Shown in pieces: positions 1 to 7,930 of a DNA stretch of 33,211 bases (the stretch's first letter is position 1; each line of letters starts with the position of its first letter). Source of the DNA: JBJXHG01 sp046160865 (lineage in GTDB: Bacteria > Planctomycetota > UBA1135 > GCA-002686595); contig JBJXHG010000012.1 of the NCBI GenBank assembly GCA_046160865.1, positions 1 through 33,211 of the forward strand, in the 5' to 3' direction. Made by a program: the position numbers and the translations under genes. The notes below the pieces were generated by a model, which saw nothing but the letters and a program-made list of their open reading frames with translations, did no database searches and was not told the DNA's origin.

Positions 1-73
1 AGGCTCCTGCGCGGCCAGCCAAGCGGCTCGGCGGCGCAGAGCTGAGACTGCGTGCAACGCGCGCGGTGACACG

Positions 74-102
74 AAAAAACCTCCGACACGCGCACTCTGC
101 GC
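74..102 (-). terminator. Weak candidate terminator after nuoN
   Basis: Reading the minus strand past the nuoN stop, a short GC hairpin (GCGCA, loop GAG, TGCGC; positions 102-90) is followed about ten bases later by six T residues (79-74). The hairpin has only five pairs and the T-run is too far away for a textbook terminator, so this is a weak call. It sits where the 14-gene nuo transcript would be expected to end. Positions 1-73 show no gene I can support. Confidence 0.3.
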
Positions 103-120
103 ACAATCAACGGGGACAGA
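101..120 (+). repeat. Left arm of 20-bp inverted repeat bracketing the nuo operon
   Basis: The sequence gcacaatcaacggggacaga is repeated exactly, in inverted orientation, at 14094-14113. The left arm begins 5 bp beyond the nuoN stop codon. The right arm lies about 160 bp upstream of nuoA. After one mismatch next to the GGGGACAGA end, three more bases (TCG) also match. The word resembles the GGGGACAG-type repeats that often accompany REP-associated or IS200-like transposases. That resemblance is from memory, and no transposase is present here. Confidence 0.75.
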
Positions 121-125
121 TTCGC

Positions 126-1568
126 TCAGCTGCCGAGTTGGTCGAGGAACCATCCAGGCAGCACGCCGAGCAGCACGACCATGCCGGCGCAAAAGCTCGC
201 TGCGATCGCGGATGGCAGGCGATCTTCCCGTTCGAGCTGCGACTCCGCGATCTCCGGTTGCATGTACATCGCCACCACGACGCGCAGGTAGTAGCCGAAC
301 GCGACCACCGACAGGAGCACTCCGACGACGGCGGCTGCGACGAGGTCCGCGCGCACGGCTACGGCAAACACGAGATACTTCCCGAGGAAGCCACCGGTTG
401 CGGGAATCCCACCGAGCGACAACATGAAGATCGTCATCGCCGCGGCGACACCGGGGCGGCGTTGCGCGAGTCCGCGCAGCGACTCGATCGTCACCGGCCC
501 GCGTGTTTCGCCTTCGAGCCACGCAATGATCCCGAACGCCCCGCCCGCGGTGAACACGTACGCGGCCATGTAGAAGATCACTGCGCGCGTAGGACCGCTC
601 GGATCGGGATCCCCGGCGAGCGAACCGGCGACGGCGAGAAGCAGCGTCCCCGCGTGCGCGATGCCGGAGTACGCGAGCATCCGCTTGAGGTCGGTCTGCA
701 CCAGCGCGCCGATGTTGCCGACCGCCATCGTGAGCAGCGCGATCCACACGAGCAGCGCTGCCGCCGACGAGGGCAGCAGGAACGCTGCGTGGAGTAGGAA
801 CGCGAAGCCGGCCGCCTTCGTGCCCGTCGCCATGAACGTGGTCACCGGCGTCGGGCTGCCTTGGTAGACGTCCGGCACCCACAGGTGGAACGGGAACACG
901 CTCACCTTGAAGAACAGGCTCGCGGCGATGAGCGCGACGCCCATCAACGCGAGCGGCTTGCCGGCGCCGACTTCGCGCAGCTCCGGCAGCGAGATCGATC
1001 CCGCGCCGAAGTACAGGAGCGACGTGCCGTACAAGAAGAGCGCTGCGGCGAATGCCCCGAGCACGAAGTACTTGAGTCCTGCTTCGACCGAATCGTTCCG
1101 CGAACGTCGGAACGCGGCCAGGCTGTACAGCGGCACCGACAGGAGCTCGAGTCCGACGAAGAACACGAGCAGGTCCTGCGCGCTCGCCATCAGCATCATT
1201 CCGGCCGTGGAGGAGAGCAGCAGCACGTCGTGCTCGATGAGGAGCGGGCGTTCTTCACGGTAGTAGCGGTGTCCGAACGCCCACGCGATGGTCGCGGAGG
1301 CGAGGAACAAGAGCCCCCACGCCGCCGTGGCGGTGCTCGACAGCATGCTGTCCGCGAGCACGCGCATCGTCGGCGTGCCGATCGAGCGCATCTCGAAGAC
1401 GGCCGCCGCGGCGATCGTCGCGAGGAACAGCACCGGCCGCAGCTTGTTCATGCGCGGCAAGATGTCGGCGAGGAGCAAGAGCACGATGCCACCCGTCAGT
1501 GCGAGCAGCGGTGCGAGCGCGGCGAGCGCATGCGCGTCGAACAATCGCCGAAAGACTTCCGGGGTCAT
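126..1568 (-). CDS. nuoN: NADH-quinone oxidoreductase subunit N
   Basis: This is an antiporter-like membrane subunit of complex I, 480 residues, of normal length for NuoN. It has about 14 hydrophobic helices and the typical proton-channel segment around LWVPDVYQGSPTPVTTF, with a conserved Lys in the following GTKAAGF stretch. In the family these charged residues form one of the proton half-channels in the inner membrane. The ATG overlaps the nuoM stop in an ATGA junction, which fixes the start and implies translational coupling. It is the last gene of the operon. The stop codon is followed within 5 bp by one arm of a 20-bp inverted repeat. Confidence 0.97.
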   Translation of the reverse strand: MTPEVFRRLFDAHALAALAPLLALTGGIVLLLLADILPRMNKLRPVLFLATIAAAAVFEMRSIGTPTMRVLADSMLSSTATAAWGLLFLASATIAWAFGHRYYREERPLLIEHDVLLLSSTAGMMLMASAQDLLVFFVGLELLSVPLYSLAAFRRSRNDSVEAGLKYFVLGAFAAALFLYGTSLLYFGAGSISLPELREVGAGKPLALMGVALIAASLFFKVSVFPFHLWVPDVYQGSPTPVTTFMATGTKAAGFAFLLHAAFLLPSSAAALLVWIALLTMAVGNIGALVQTDLKRMLAYSGIAHAGTLLLAVAGSLAGDPDPSGPTRAVIFYMAAYVFTAGGAFGIIAWLEGETRGPVTIESLRGLAQRRPGVAAAMTIFMLSLGGIPATGGFLGKYLVFAVAVRADLVAAAVVGVLLSVVAFGYYLRVVVAMYMQPEIAESQLEREDRLPSAIAASFCAGMVVLLGVLPGWFLDQLGS

Positions 1569-3109
1569 CGCTCGGATCCTTCGAGCGCGAGCTCGGGCGC
1601 GTTCTCGAGCATGGCCGCAGTGCGCGTTCCGCGCGCGTGCTCGATGCGCTGCATGAGTTGATCGATCGAGCCCTTGCTCGTGTCGAGGAACGGATTCGGC
1701 GCGACCCCGATCCAAACGATCAGCGCGACGATCGGGAGCATCAATACGACCTCGCGCGCGTTGAGATCGGACAGCGTGCGGTTCTCGGCGTGGATGACGG
1801 GGCCGAACAGCATCTTGCGGGTCGCCATGAGCAGATAGATCGCGCCGAAGATCACGCCGGTGACCGCGATCGCGCTGATCCATGGCGTGCTCTGGAATGC
1901 CCCGAGCAGGATCAGGTACTCCCCGACGAAGCCGTTGAGGCCCGGCAGACCGACGCTCGAGAACACGGCGATGCACAGGAACAGCGCGAACACGGGCATC
2001 ACCGTCGCGATGCCGCCGTACTGGTCGAGCGCGCGCGTGTGCCGCCGTTCGTAGATCATGCCGACCAACAGGAACAAGAGACCCGTCGAGAGGCCGTGGT
2101 TCACCATCTGCAGCATGCTGCCGCGCAGTCCGGCGTGCGTCAGCGCGAACAGCCCGAGCACGACGTAGCCCAAGTGGCTGACCGACGAGCACGCGACGAG
2201 GCGCTTGATGTCGGTTTGCGCCATCGCCAGGAAGGCGCCGTACACGATGCCGGCGGCGCCGAGCGCCATCATCCACGGCGCGGCGGCGAGCGCGGCCGCG
2301 GGGAAAGGCGCGATGCAGAAGCGCAGCAGTCCGTACGTGCCCATCTTCAACAGCACGCCGGCGAGGATCACGGAGCCGGACGTCGGCGCTTCCGTGTGCG
2401 CGTCCGGGAGCCACGTGTGGAACGGCATCACCGGCACCTTGATCAGGAACGCGAGCGCGAAGCCGGCGAAGAACCAGCCCTGATCCGCGAGCGGCAGGCG
2501 CGCCCCGAGTTCGGTCAGCGCGCTCACGTCGGCCGTGCGGAAGCGGTAGATGAGCGCGATGACCGCGATCATCATCACGAGGCTGCCGACCAGCGTGTAG
2601 AGGAAGAACTTGATCGTCGCGTACAGCCGGCGCTCGCCGCCCCAGATGCCGAGGATGAAGTACAGCGGCACGAGGCTGACTTCCCAGAACACGTAGAAGA
2701 GCACGAGGTCGAGCGCGAGGAACACGCCGAGCATGCCCGTCTGCATGACGAGCAGCCACACCATGAACTCCTTCACGCGCTGGTGGATGTGCCCGTACGT
2801 CGACAGCACGATCACCGGGCCGAGCACGCACGTGAGACCGACCATCAGCGCGGAGAAGCCGTCGATTCCGAGCTTGAAGTGGATCGGCGCGGGCCCGTCG
2901 CGACCCGGGATCTCGAACCACGGCCGATCGACGACGAGCTGAGCGGCGGCGCTCGCTCCGTCGAATCCGGCGAGCAGCCACAGGCCGAGCGCGCAAGTCG
3001 CAAGCGTGGCGAGCAACGTGATGCCGCGCAACGCGCCCACCGCGCGCGACGGCGTCAGCATCACGAACAGCGCGCCGACGAGCGGCAGGAACACGAGGTA
3101 GGCGAGCAT
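1565..3109 (-). CDS. nuoM: NADH-quinone oxidoreductase subunit M
   Basis: This is an antiporter-like proton-pumping subunit of complex I, 514 residues, normal for NuoM. Visible family motifs are the helix with WEVSLVPLYFILGIWGG (the conserved Glu of the channel), FHTWLPDAHTEAPTSGSV with the Lys in LLKMGTYGLLRF, and the AQTDIKRLVACSSVSHLG segment. The ATG shares one base with the nuoL stop (TGATG), and its own TGA overlaps the nuoN ATG. A longer open frame upstream lies inside nuoL and is not used. Expected location is the cytoplasmic membrane, where it couples quinone reduction to proton translocation. Confidence 0.97.
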   Translation of the reverse strand: MLAYLVFLPLVGALFVMLTPSRAVGALRGITLLATLATCALGLWLLAGFDGASAAAQLVVDRPWFEIPGRDGPAPIHFKLGIDGFSALMVGLTCVLGPVIVLSTYGHIHQRVKEFMVWLLVMQTGMLGVFLALDLVLFYVFWEVSLVPLYFILGIWGGERRLYATIKFFLYTLVGSLVMMIAVIALIYRFRTADVSALTELGARLPLADQGWFFAGFALAFLIKVPVMPFHTWLPDAHTEAPTSGSVILAGVLLKMGTYGLLRFCIAPFPAAALAAAPWMMALGAAGIVYGAFLAMAQTDIKRLVACSSVSHLGYVVLGLFALTHAGLRGSMLQMVNHGLSTGLLFLLVGMIYERRHTRALDQYGGIATVMPVFALFLCIAVFSSVGLPGLNGFVGEYLILLGAFQSTPWISAIAVTGVIFGAIYLLMATRKMLFGPVIHAENRTLSDLNAREVVLMLPIVALIVWIGVAPNPFLDTSKGSIDQLMQRIEHARGTRTAAMLENAPELALEGSER

Positions 3110-5253
3110 CAGCGCGCGCTCCACAAGAAGAGAAAGGCGATCAGCGCGGTGACGGCACCCATCCACACGCTGTACGTCGCGATCTTGCCGTCGGCCATGC
3201 GTCGCACGCGGCCGCCGAGTCGCACGCACAGTGCGGCGGCGCCGTTGACGACACCGTCGATCGCGAATTGATCGACGATCACCGCGATGAAGAACGCGAT
3301 GAGTTTCACGGGCTGCACGACCAGCCGTCGGTACGCGGCGTCGATGCCCCATGCGTCGAAGAGGAACGCGGAGATCTTCGGCCGCCCGACGCGGTACGCC
3401 TCGTCGGCCGCGGGTCCGAGCTTGCAGCGGTGGTATCCGAGGTGCGCGAACACGAGGGCCACGAGCGCGCCGAGGATGAGCAGCGCGATCTCCGTCGCGT
3501 GCGTGAGATGCAGATGCGCGCCTTGCGCCTCGAGCATGTGCGTCCCGATCGCGGTGACGGGCTCGAGCCACTCACCGAGCACGTGCGATACGTGGAACAC
3601 GGGCGGCAAGCCGAGCGCGCCGCCGAGCACGGCGAGCACGGCCAGGATCCCGAGCGGGATCGTCATGACGCTTGGCGACTCGTGCGGATGGACGGTGCGC
3701 GTGTCGTAGCGCGCGCGACCGAAGAACGTCAGCGCGACCATGCGCCACGTGTAGAAGGCGGTCATCGCAGCCGTCGCGATGCCCACGATCCACAGCAAGA
3801 GGTACACGCCGCCGCGTGCGTACGTGTGCGCGAGGATCTCGTCCTTCGAGAAGTAGCCGCTCAGGAGCGGCAAGCCCGACAGAGCCGCAGCGCCGGCGAG
3901 GAACGTCGCGAACGTCGCCGGCATCTTGCGCGCGAGCCCGCCCATCTTGTGCATGTCCTGCTCGTGATGCATGCCATGGATCACGCTGCCGGCACCGAGG
4001 AACAGGAGCGCCTTGAAGAAGGCGTGCGTGACGAGGTGGAAGATCGCCGCCGCGAACGCGCCCGTGCCGAGCGCTAGGAACATGAAGCCGAGCTGGCTGA
4101 CCGTCGAGTACGCGAGCACCTTCTTGATGTCGCGTTGCACGATCGCCGTCGAGCCCGCGATGAATGCGGTCAGCGCGCCGATGCAGCCGATGATCAACAG
4201 GAGCGTCGGGCTCGCTGCGAACAACGGATTGAGGCGCACGATGAGATAGATGCCCGCCGTGACCATCGTCGCCGCATGGATCAGCGCGGACACCGGCGTC
4301 GGACCGGCCATCGCGTCCGGGAGCCAGGTGAACAGCGGCAGCTGCGCCGACTTGCCGCACGCGCCGGCGAAGAGCAGCAGGCCCGCGCAGAACAACTCGC
4401 CGGCGACGTGCGCTCCCTGCGCGCCCGAGAGTTGCGCGGAAACCCCGTTCGCGATGTCGGACAGATCGAGCGTGCCGAACACGCGCACGAGCAGGAACGA
4501 CCCGAGCAGGAAGCACGCGTCGCCGATGCGGTTCATCACGAACGCTTTTTGACCCGCTTCGGCCGGCCAGCCTTTCTCGTACCAGAAGCCGATCAACAGG
4601 TACGAGCACAGGCCGACGCCTTCCCAACCGACGAAGAGCCCGAGCAGGCTCGACGACAGCACGAGCATCAGCATCGCGAACACGAACAGGTTCAGGTACG
4701 CGAAGAACTTCGCGTAGCCCGGATCGCCCTTCATGTACCCGGCCGCGTAGATGTGGATCAGCAAGCCGATGCCCGTGATGACGAGCGTCATCACCGCCGA
4801 CAGCGGATCGATGACGATCGACACGTCGATGGGGAACACGCCCGTGTCGATCCAGTGCCAGGCAGGCGACTCGAGCGCGCGCTCCGCCGCCGGCAAGGCG
4901 CGGAGCTGCACGAACGCGAGGATCGCGAGCGCGAACGCGCCGGCCATCGCGAGGCACGCGACGAGCGGTGCGACGGGGCTCGACCCACCACCGTGTCCGT
5001 CGTGTACACCGTGACCGGCATCGCCGTGCGCGTCCGCCGTGCGCGCGTCGTGCGCGCTGTCGGCATGCGCGTGCGCCGCATGTCCGTGTGCGTCGTGCGC
5101 ACCATGCGATCCGTGCGCCGGTGCGTTCGCTCGCGCGCGCTTCGTCGCGACGAGCATGTGCAGCACGCCGCAGATCGCGCTGCCGATCAGCGGTAAGGCT
5201 GGAATCCACCACAGGAATCCAGCCGTCGCGGGGGGGACGACGCTTTCGAACAT
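3109..5253 (-). CDS. nuoL: NADH-quinone oxidoreductase subunit L, with His-rich insertion
   Basis: This is the largest membrane subunit of complex I, 714 residues. Channel motifs are present: LLIGFWYEKGWP, FTWLPDAMAGPTPVSALIH, and HEQDMHKMGG after the SVIHGMHH stretch. The start is the ATG at 5253, giving MFESVVPPATAG. It has no clear ribosome binding site because a fold-back repeat ends four bases before it. Unusually, residues 47-87, after the first helix, form a hydrophilic segment with 12 histidines (HGSHGAHDAHGH and similar) plus Asp and Ala. This segment is absent from standard NuoL proteins as I know them and lies in a loop between the first two helices. A possible metal-binding role is inference only. 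Confidence 0.96.
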   Translation of the reverse strand: MFESVVPPATAGFLWWIPALPLIGSAICGVLHMLVATKRARANAPAHGSHGAHDAHGHAAHAHADSAHDARTADAHGDAGHGVHDGHGGGSSPVAPLVACLAMAGAFALAILAFVQLRALPAAERALESPAWHWIDTGVFPIDVSIVIDPLSAVMTLVITGIGLLIHIYAAGYMKGDPGYAKFFAYLNLFVFAMLMLVLSSSLLGLFVGWEGVGLCSYLLIGFWYEKGWPAEAGQKAFVMNRIGDACFLLGSFLLVRVFGTLDLSDIANGVSAQLSGAQGAHVAGELFCAGLLLFAGACGKSAQLPLFTWLPDAMAGPTPVSALIHAATMVTAGIYLIVRLNPLFAASPTLLLIIGCIGALTAFIAGSTAIVQRDIKKVLAYSTVSQLGFMFLALGTGAFAAAIFHLVTHAFFKALLFLGAGSVIHGMHHEQDMHKMGGLARKMPATFATFLAGAAALSGLPLLSGYFSKDEILAHTYARGGVYLLLWIVGIATAAMTAFYTWRMVALTFFGRARYDTRTVHPHESPSVMTIPLGILAVLAVLGGALGLPPVFHVSHVLGEWLEPVTAIGTHMLEAQGAHLHLTHATEIALLILGALVALVFAHLGYHRCKLGPAADEAYRVGRPKISAFLFDAWGIDAAYRRLVVQPVKLIAFFIAVIVDQFAIDGVVNGAAALCVRLGGRVRRMADGKIATYSVWMGAVTALIAFLFLWSAR

Positions 5254-5257
5254 GGGC

Positions 5258-5484
5258 CTAGGAGCTCGTCGTCGCGAGGCGAAGCGCGCGATCGCGAGAC
5301 GAGGAGCGCGATGGCGTAGCACGAAGGGTTCCCGCGTTGGAGCGCAGAGCTCGTGGCGAAGGCTCCAGCGGAGCCTTCGCAGCGGGAGCTACCCGGAGGG
5401 CCTCCGAGCACGCTGCGCCGAACGCGACGATGAATCGCGGAAGCGCGCGAAGCCGAGTAGGTGAGTTTTTCAACGGGCTCCTAG
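5258..5484. repeat. Fold-back (palindromic) element filling the nuoK-nuoL gap
   Basis: The 227-bp segment starts with CTAGGAGC (5258-5265) and ends with its inverse GCTCCTAG (5477-5484). It has a perfect 11-bp hairpin near its exact centre: GCGAAGGCTCC, loop AGC, GGAGCCTTCGC, at 5356-5380. The intervening arms pair only partly. One end provides the TAG stop codon of nuoK, and the other lies four bases before the nuoL ATG. The end reading CTAGGAGCCCGTTGAAAAAC on the minus strand looks like a dispersed repeat or MITE terminus. No coding capacity is supported. It may alter mRNA stability or attenuate transcription between nuoA-K and nuoLMN. Confidence 0.6.
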
Positions 5485-5810
5485 TACTTCAGGTCCGAGA
5501 CGTCGTCGATGACGACCGTCTGCTTCTTGCGGTAGAGCGCGATCACGAGCGCGAGACCCACCGCGGCCTCGACCGCAGCGACGACGATCACGAAGAGCGC
5601 GAACAGCGGACCCTCGATTTCCGTGCGGCCGCCGAAGTTGGACAGAGCGTGGCTGCGCGTCGCTGCGAGGAACGACAAGTTGGCGGCGTTCAGGATCAGC
5701 TCGATGCTCATCAGCACGATGATCAGGTTCTTGCGCATCAAGAACCCCGCGACGCCGATCGAGAACAGGCACGCGGCGAGGACGAGCAGGTGCTCGGACG
5801 GAACGGTCAT
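5481..5810 (-). CDS. nuoK: NADH-quinone oxidoreductase subunit K
   Basis: This is a small membrane subunit of complex I, 109 residues, with three predicted helices. The two membrane glutamates characteristic of NuoK are visible in MSIELILNAANL and VVAAVEAAVGLAL. In the family they relay protons along the membrane arm. The ATG overlaps the nuoJ stop (ATGA). The TAG stop coincides with the terminal CTAGGAGC of a fold-back repeat, so the last few residues (SDLKY) may have been set by insertion of that element. Confidence 0.96.
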   Translation of the reverse strand: MTVPSEHLLVLAACLFSIGVAGFLMRKNLIIVLMSIELILNAANLSFLAATRSHALSNFGGRTEIEGPLFALFVIVVAAVEAAVGLALVIALYRKKQTVVIDDVSDLKY

Positions 5811-6400
5811 GGCCGAACTCTCTCCGGTTCCGGCGCTCGAGGCCCATCCGATTCTTGTCGCGTCGAATCGACGCGACGGCGCGGAGTGCGCTCGCGCTTC
5901 GCCAGCACGATCACGGCGACCACCGTCGCGAGCAGCAGCAGCGACACCGCCTCGAACGGCACGAGGTAGCGCGTGAACATGCCCTCCGCGAGCAGGGCAA
6001 CCTCGTCGTAGCCGTGCTCCGGCATCGTGCCCGTCTCGCGCGCGCGACCGTGGCTGTCGATGGCGAGCGCGCTCGCCAGGAACAGCGCCGCTGCGACCGC
6101 GATCATCAGCGCGGCGCGGCCGCCGCGGAACGCGGCGACGTCGATCTTCTGCATCGAGGGCAGGTCGGCCAGGTTCAGCAGCATGATGACGAAGAGGAAG
6201 AGCACCATGATCGCGCCGGCGTACACGAGGATTTGCGCGGCCGCGATGAACTGGAACCCGGCAAGCAGGTAGATCGTCGCGAGGCCGAAAAAGCTCGCGA
6301 GCAACGACAAGACGCTGGCGACCGGGCTCTTCGCCAGGATGACGCCGAGTGCGGCGGCGACGGTCGCCGCGGCCATCACGTAGAAGAGGAAGTTTGCCAC
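5807..6400 (-). CDS. nuoJ: NADH-quinone oxidoreductase subunit J
   Basis: This membrane subunit of complex I has 197 residues and five hydrophobic helices. The family signature QILVYAGAIMVLFLFVIMLL is clear near residues 55-75. Two starts are possible. A GTG at 6400 overlaps the nuoI end by 25 bp and gives the full first helix (MANFLFYVM...). An ATG at 6376 forms a TGATG junction with nuoI but clips that helix. I chose the GTG because the longer N-terminus matches family members. The C-terminal tail after the last helix is Arg/Pro-rich (KRERTPRRR) and cytoplasmic by inference. Confidence 0.94.
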   Translation of the reverse strand: MANFLFYVMAAATVAAALGVILAKSPVASVLSLLASFFGLATIYLLAGFQFIAAAQILVYAGAIMVLFLFVIMLLNLADLPSMQKIDVAAFRGGRAALMIAVAAALFLASALAIDSHGRARETGTMPEHGYDEVALLAEGMFTRYLVPFEAVSLLLLATVVAVIVLAKRERTPRRRVDSTRQESDGPRAPEPERVRP

Positions 6401-6894
6401 CGCTCGTTGATGTGGTTGACGTAGTCGATGCGCTCCGCGAGCGCCGACCTGGGACGCAGGAGCTGTGGGATGCCGTACACGAGCGCGGCGCGCGAGTAGT
6501 CCGCGAGCTCGAGCTCGTTGCTCATGAAGATCGCGTCCTTCGGGCACGCTTCCTCGCAGAAGCCGCACAGGATGCAGCGCAGCATGTCGATCTCGAAGCG
6601 CGTCGGCTCGCGTTCGATCGGACGGTCCGTTTCGCCGCCGTCGATCGTGATCGCGTACGCCGGGCACGCGGCTTCGCACAGCCCGCACGACACGCACGCG
6701 ATCGTGCGATCGTCCTTGAGCACGAGGCGCGGCTGGCCGCGCGTGACGGCCGTCGTCGGCAGCGGCTCTTCGGGATACTGGCGCGTGATCTTCTTCTCGA
6801 ACAGCTTGCGGAACGTGATCGACAGCCCCCGGAAGACCTCGGGCAGATAGAGACGCTCGGCGAGCGTGAGGTCCTTGCGCTTGACGATCACCAT
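6376..6894 (-). CDS. nuoI: NADH-quinone oxidoreductase subunit I (2x[4Fe-4S] ferredoxin-like)
   Basis: This peripheral-arm subunit has 172 residues. Two four-cysteine motifs of the 2x[4Fe-4S] type are complete: C67, C70, C73, C77 (CVSCGLCEAACP) and C107, C110, C113, C117 (CILCGFCEEACP). In complex I these are clusters N6a and N6b, which pass electrons towards NuoB. The N-terminal amphipathic segment (RGLSITFRKLFEKKITRQYP) is typical of the NuoI membrane anchor region. The ATG lies 28 bp after nuoH, the only real spacer among nuoA to nuoK. Confidence 0.97.
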   Translation of the reverse strand: MVIVKRKDLTLAERLYLPEVFRGLSITFRKLFEKKITRQYPEEPLPTTAVTRGQPRLVLKDDRTIACVSCGLCEAACPAYAITIDGGETDRPIEREPTRFEIDMLRCILCGFCEEACPKDAIFMSNELELADYSRAALVYGIPQLLRPRSALAERIDYVNHINERWQTSSST

Positions 6895-6922
6895 GGGAGT
6901 GCGGAGTCGAGTGCGGGCTGCT

Positions 6923-7930
6923 TCAGACGAGCAGGAAGCCGGTGTACACGAGGTTGAGGAGCGAGAGCGGCAGCATCACCTTCCAACCGATCCTCATCAG
7001 CTGGTCGAACCGGAAACGCGGCAGCGTCCAGCGCACCCACAAGAAGAGGAACAGGAAGAAGCCGGCCTTCGCGAGGAACGCCGCGACGCCGAGTGCCCAG
7101 TGCGCTTCGGGGATGCCGGGCACCGAAGGGCCGCCGAGGAACAGCACCGTCGTCAGCGAGGCCATCACGATCATCGCGCTGTACTCGCCGATGAAGAAGA
7201 GCGCGAACTTCATCGACGAGTACTCGGTGTGGAAGCCGCCGACGAGCTCGGGCTCGCACTCGGCGAAGTCGAACGGATGGCGATTCGTCTCGGCAAACGT
7301 CGCGATCACGAACAGCACGAAGGCGAGCGGCTGTCTCCAGATGTTCCACGTATCGATCGTCGGCTGGGCGTCGATGATCGCGCGCAGGTCGAGACTGCCG
7401 GCCATCGCGACGATCGCGACGATGCACAGGATGAGCGACAGCTCGTAGCTGATCATCTGCGCCGAGGCGCGCAGGCCGCCGAGTAGCGAGTACTTCGAGT
7501 TGCTCGCCCAGCCGCCGAGGATGATGCCGTACACGCCCATGCTGCCGATCGCGAGGACGTACAGGACACCGATGTCGAGGTCGGTGATCGACAGCTTCGT
7601 CGTGACTCCGAACATCGTCACCTCGTTGCCGAACGGGATGACGGCGATCGTGAGCATCGCCGGCATCGCGGCGAGGGCCGGCGCGAAGCGGAACAAGAGC
7701 TTGTTCGCTCCGTCCGGCATCACCGACTCCTTGAAGATGAACTTCACGCCGTCGGCGAGCGGCTGCAGCAATCCACCGGGACCGACGCGGTTCGGGCCGA
7801 TGCGGTACTGCATCCAGGCCGACAGCTTGCGCTCGGCGAGCGTCATCACCGCGGCGGTGCCGATCAGACCGCCGAAGATGACGGCGGTCTTGATCACCCA
7901 GACGAGCAGCTGCAGTTGCCAGTCGCTCAT
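6923..7930 (-). CDS. nuoH: NADH-quinone oxidoreductase subunit H
   Basis: This membrane subunit forms the quinone-chamber floor and links the peripheral and membrane arms. It has 335 residues, normal for NuoH, with about eight helices. Signatures present are AERKLSAWMQYRIGPNRVGP and LLQPLADGVK near the N-terminus, and ETNRHPFDFAECEPELVGGF in the centre. The last is a variant of the usual ETNRxPFDLxExExELVxG loop and still contains the acidic residues needed for coupling. The ATG overlaps the nuoG stop (ATGA). Confidence 0.97.
   Translation of the reverse strand: MSDWQLQLLVWVIKTAVIFGGLIGTAAVMTLAERKLSAWMQYRIGPNRVGPGGLLQPLADGVKFIFKESVMPDGANKLLFRFAPALAAMPAMLTIAVIPFGNEVTMFGVTTKLSITDLDIGVLYVLAIGSMGVYGIILGGWASNSKYSLLGGLRASAQMISYELSLILCIVAIVAMAGSLDLRAIIDAQPTIDTWNIWRQPLAFVLFVIATFAETNRHPFDFAECEPELVGGFHTEYSSMKFALFFIGEYSAMIVMASLTTVLFLGGPSVPGIPEAHWALGVAAFLAKAGFFLFLFLWVRWTLPRFRFDQLMRIGWKVMLPLSLLNLVYTGFLLV

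Noticed and set aside
1499..3271. A long plus-strand open frame of 590 codons opposite nuoM
   Set aside because: It is Arg/His/Glu-rich with no family resemblance and lies wholly opposite the clearly recognised nuoM and nuoN/nuoL ends. It is an antisense shadow typical of GC-rich DNA.
5356..5380. The perfect hairpin as a rho-independent terminator of nuoA-K
   Set aside because: There is no T-run after the stem on either strand and nuoLMN must still be expressed, so I treat it as the centre of a fold-back repeat.
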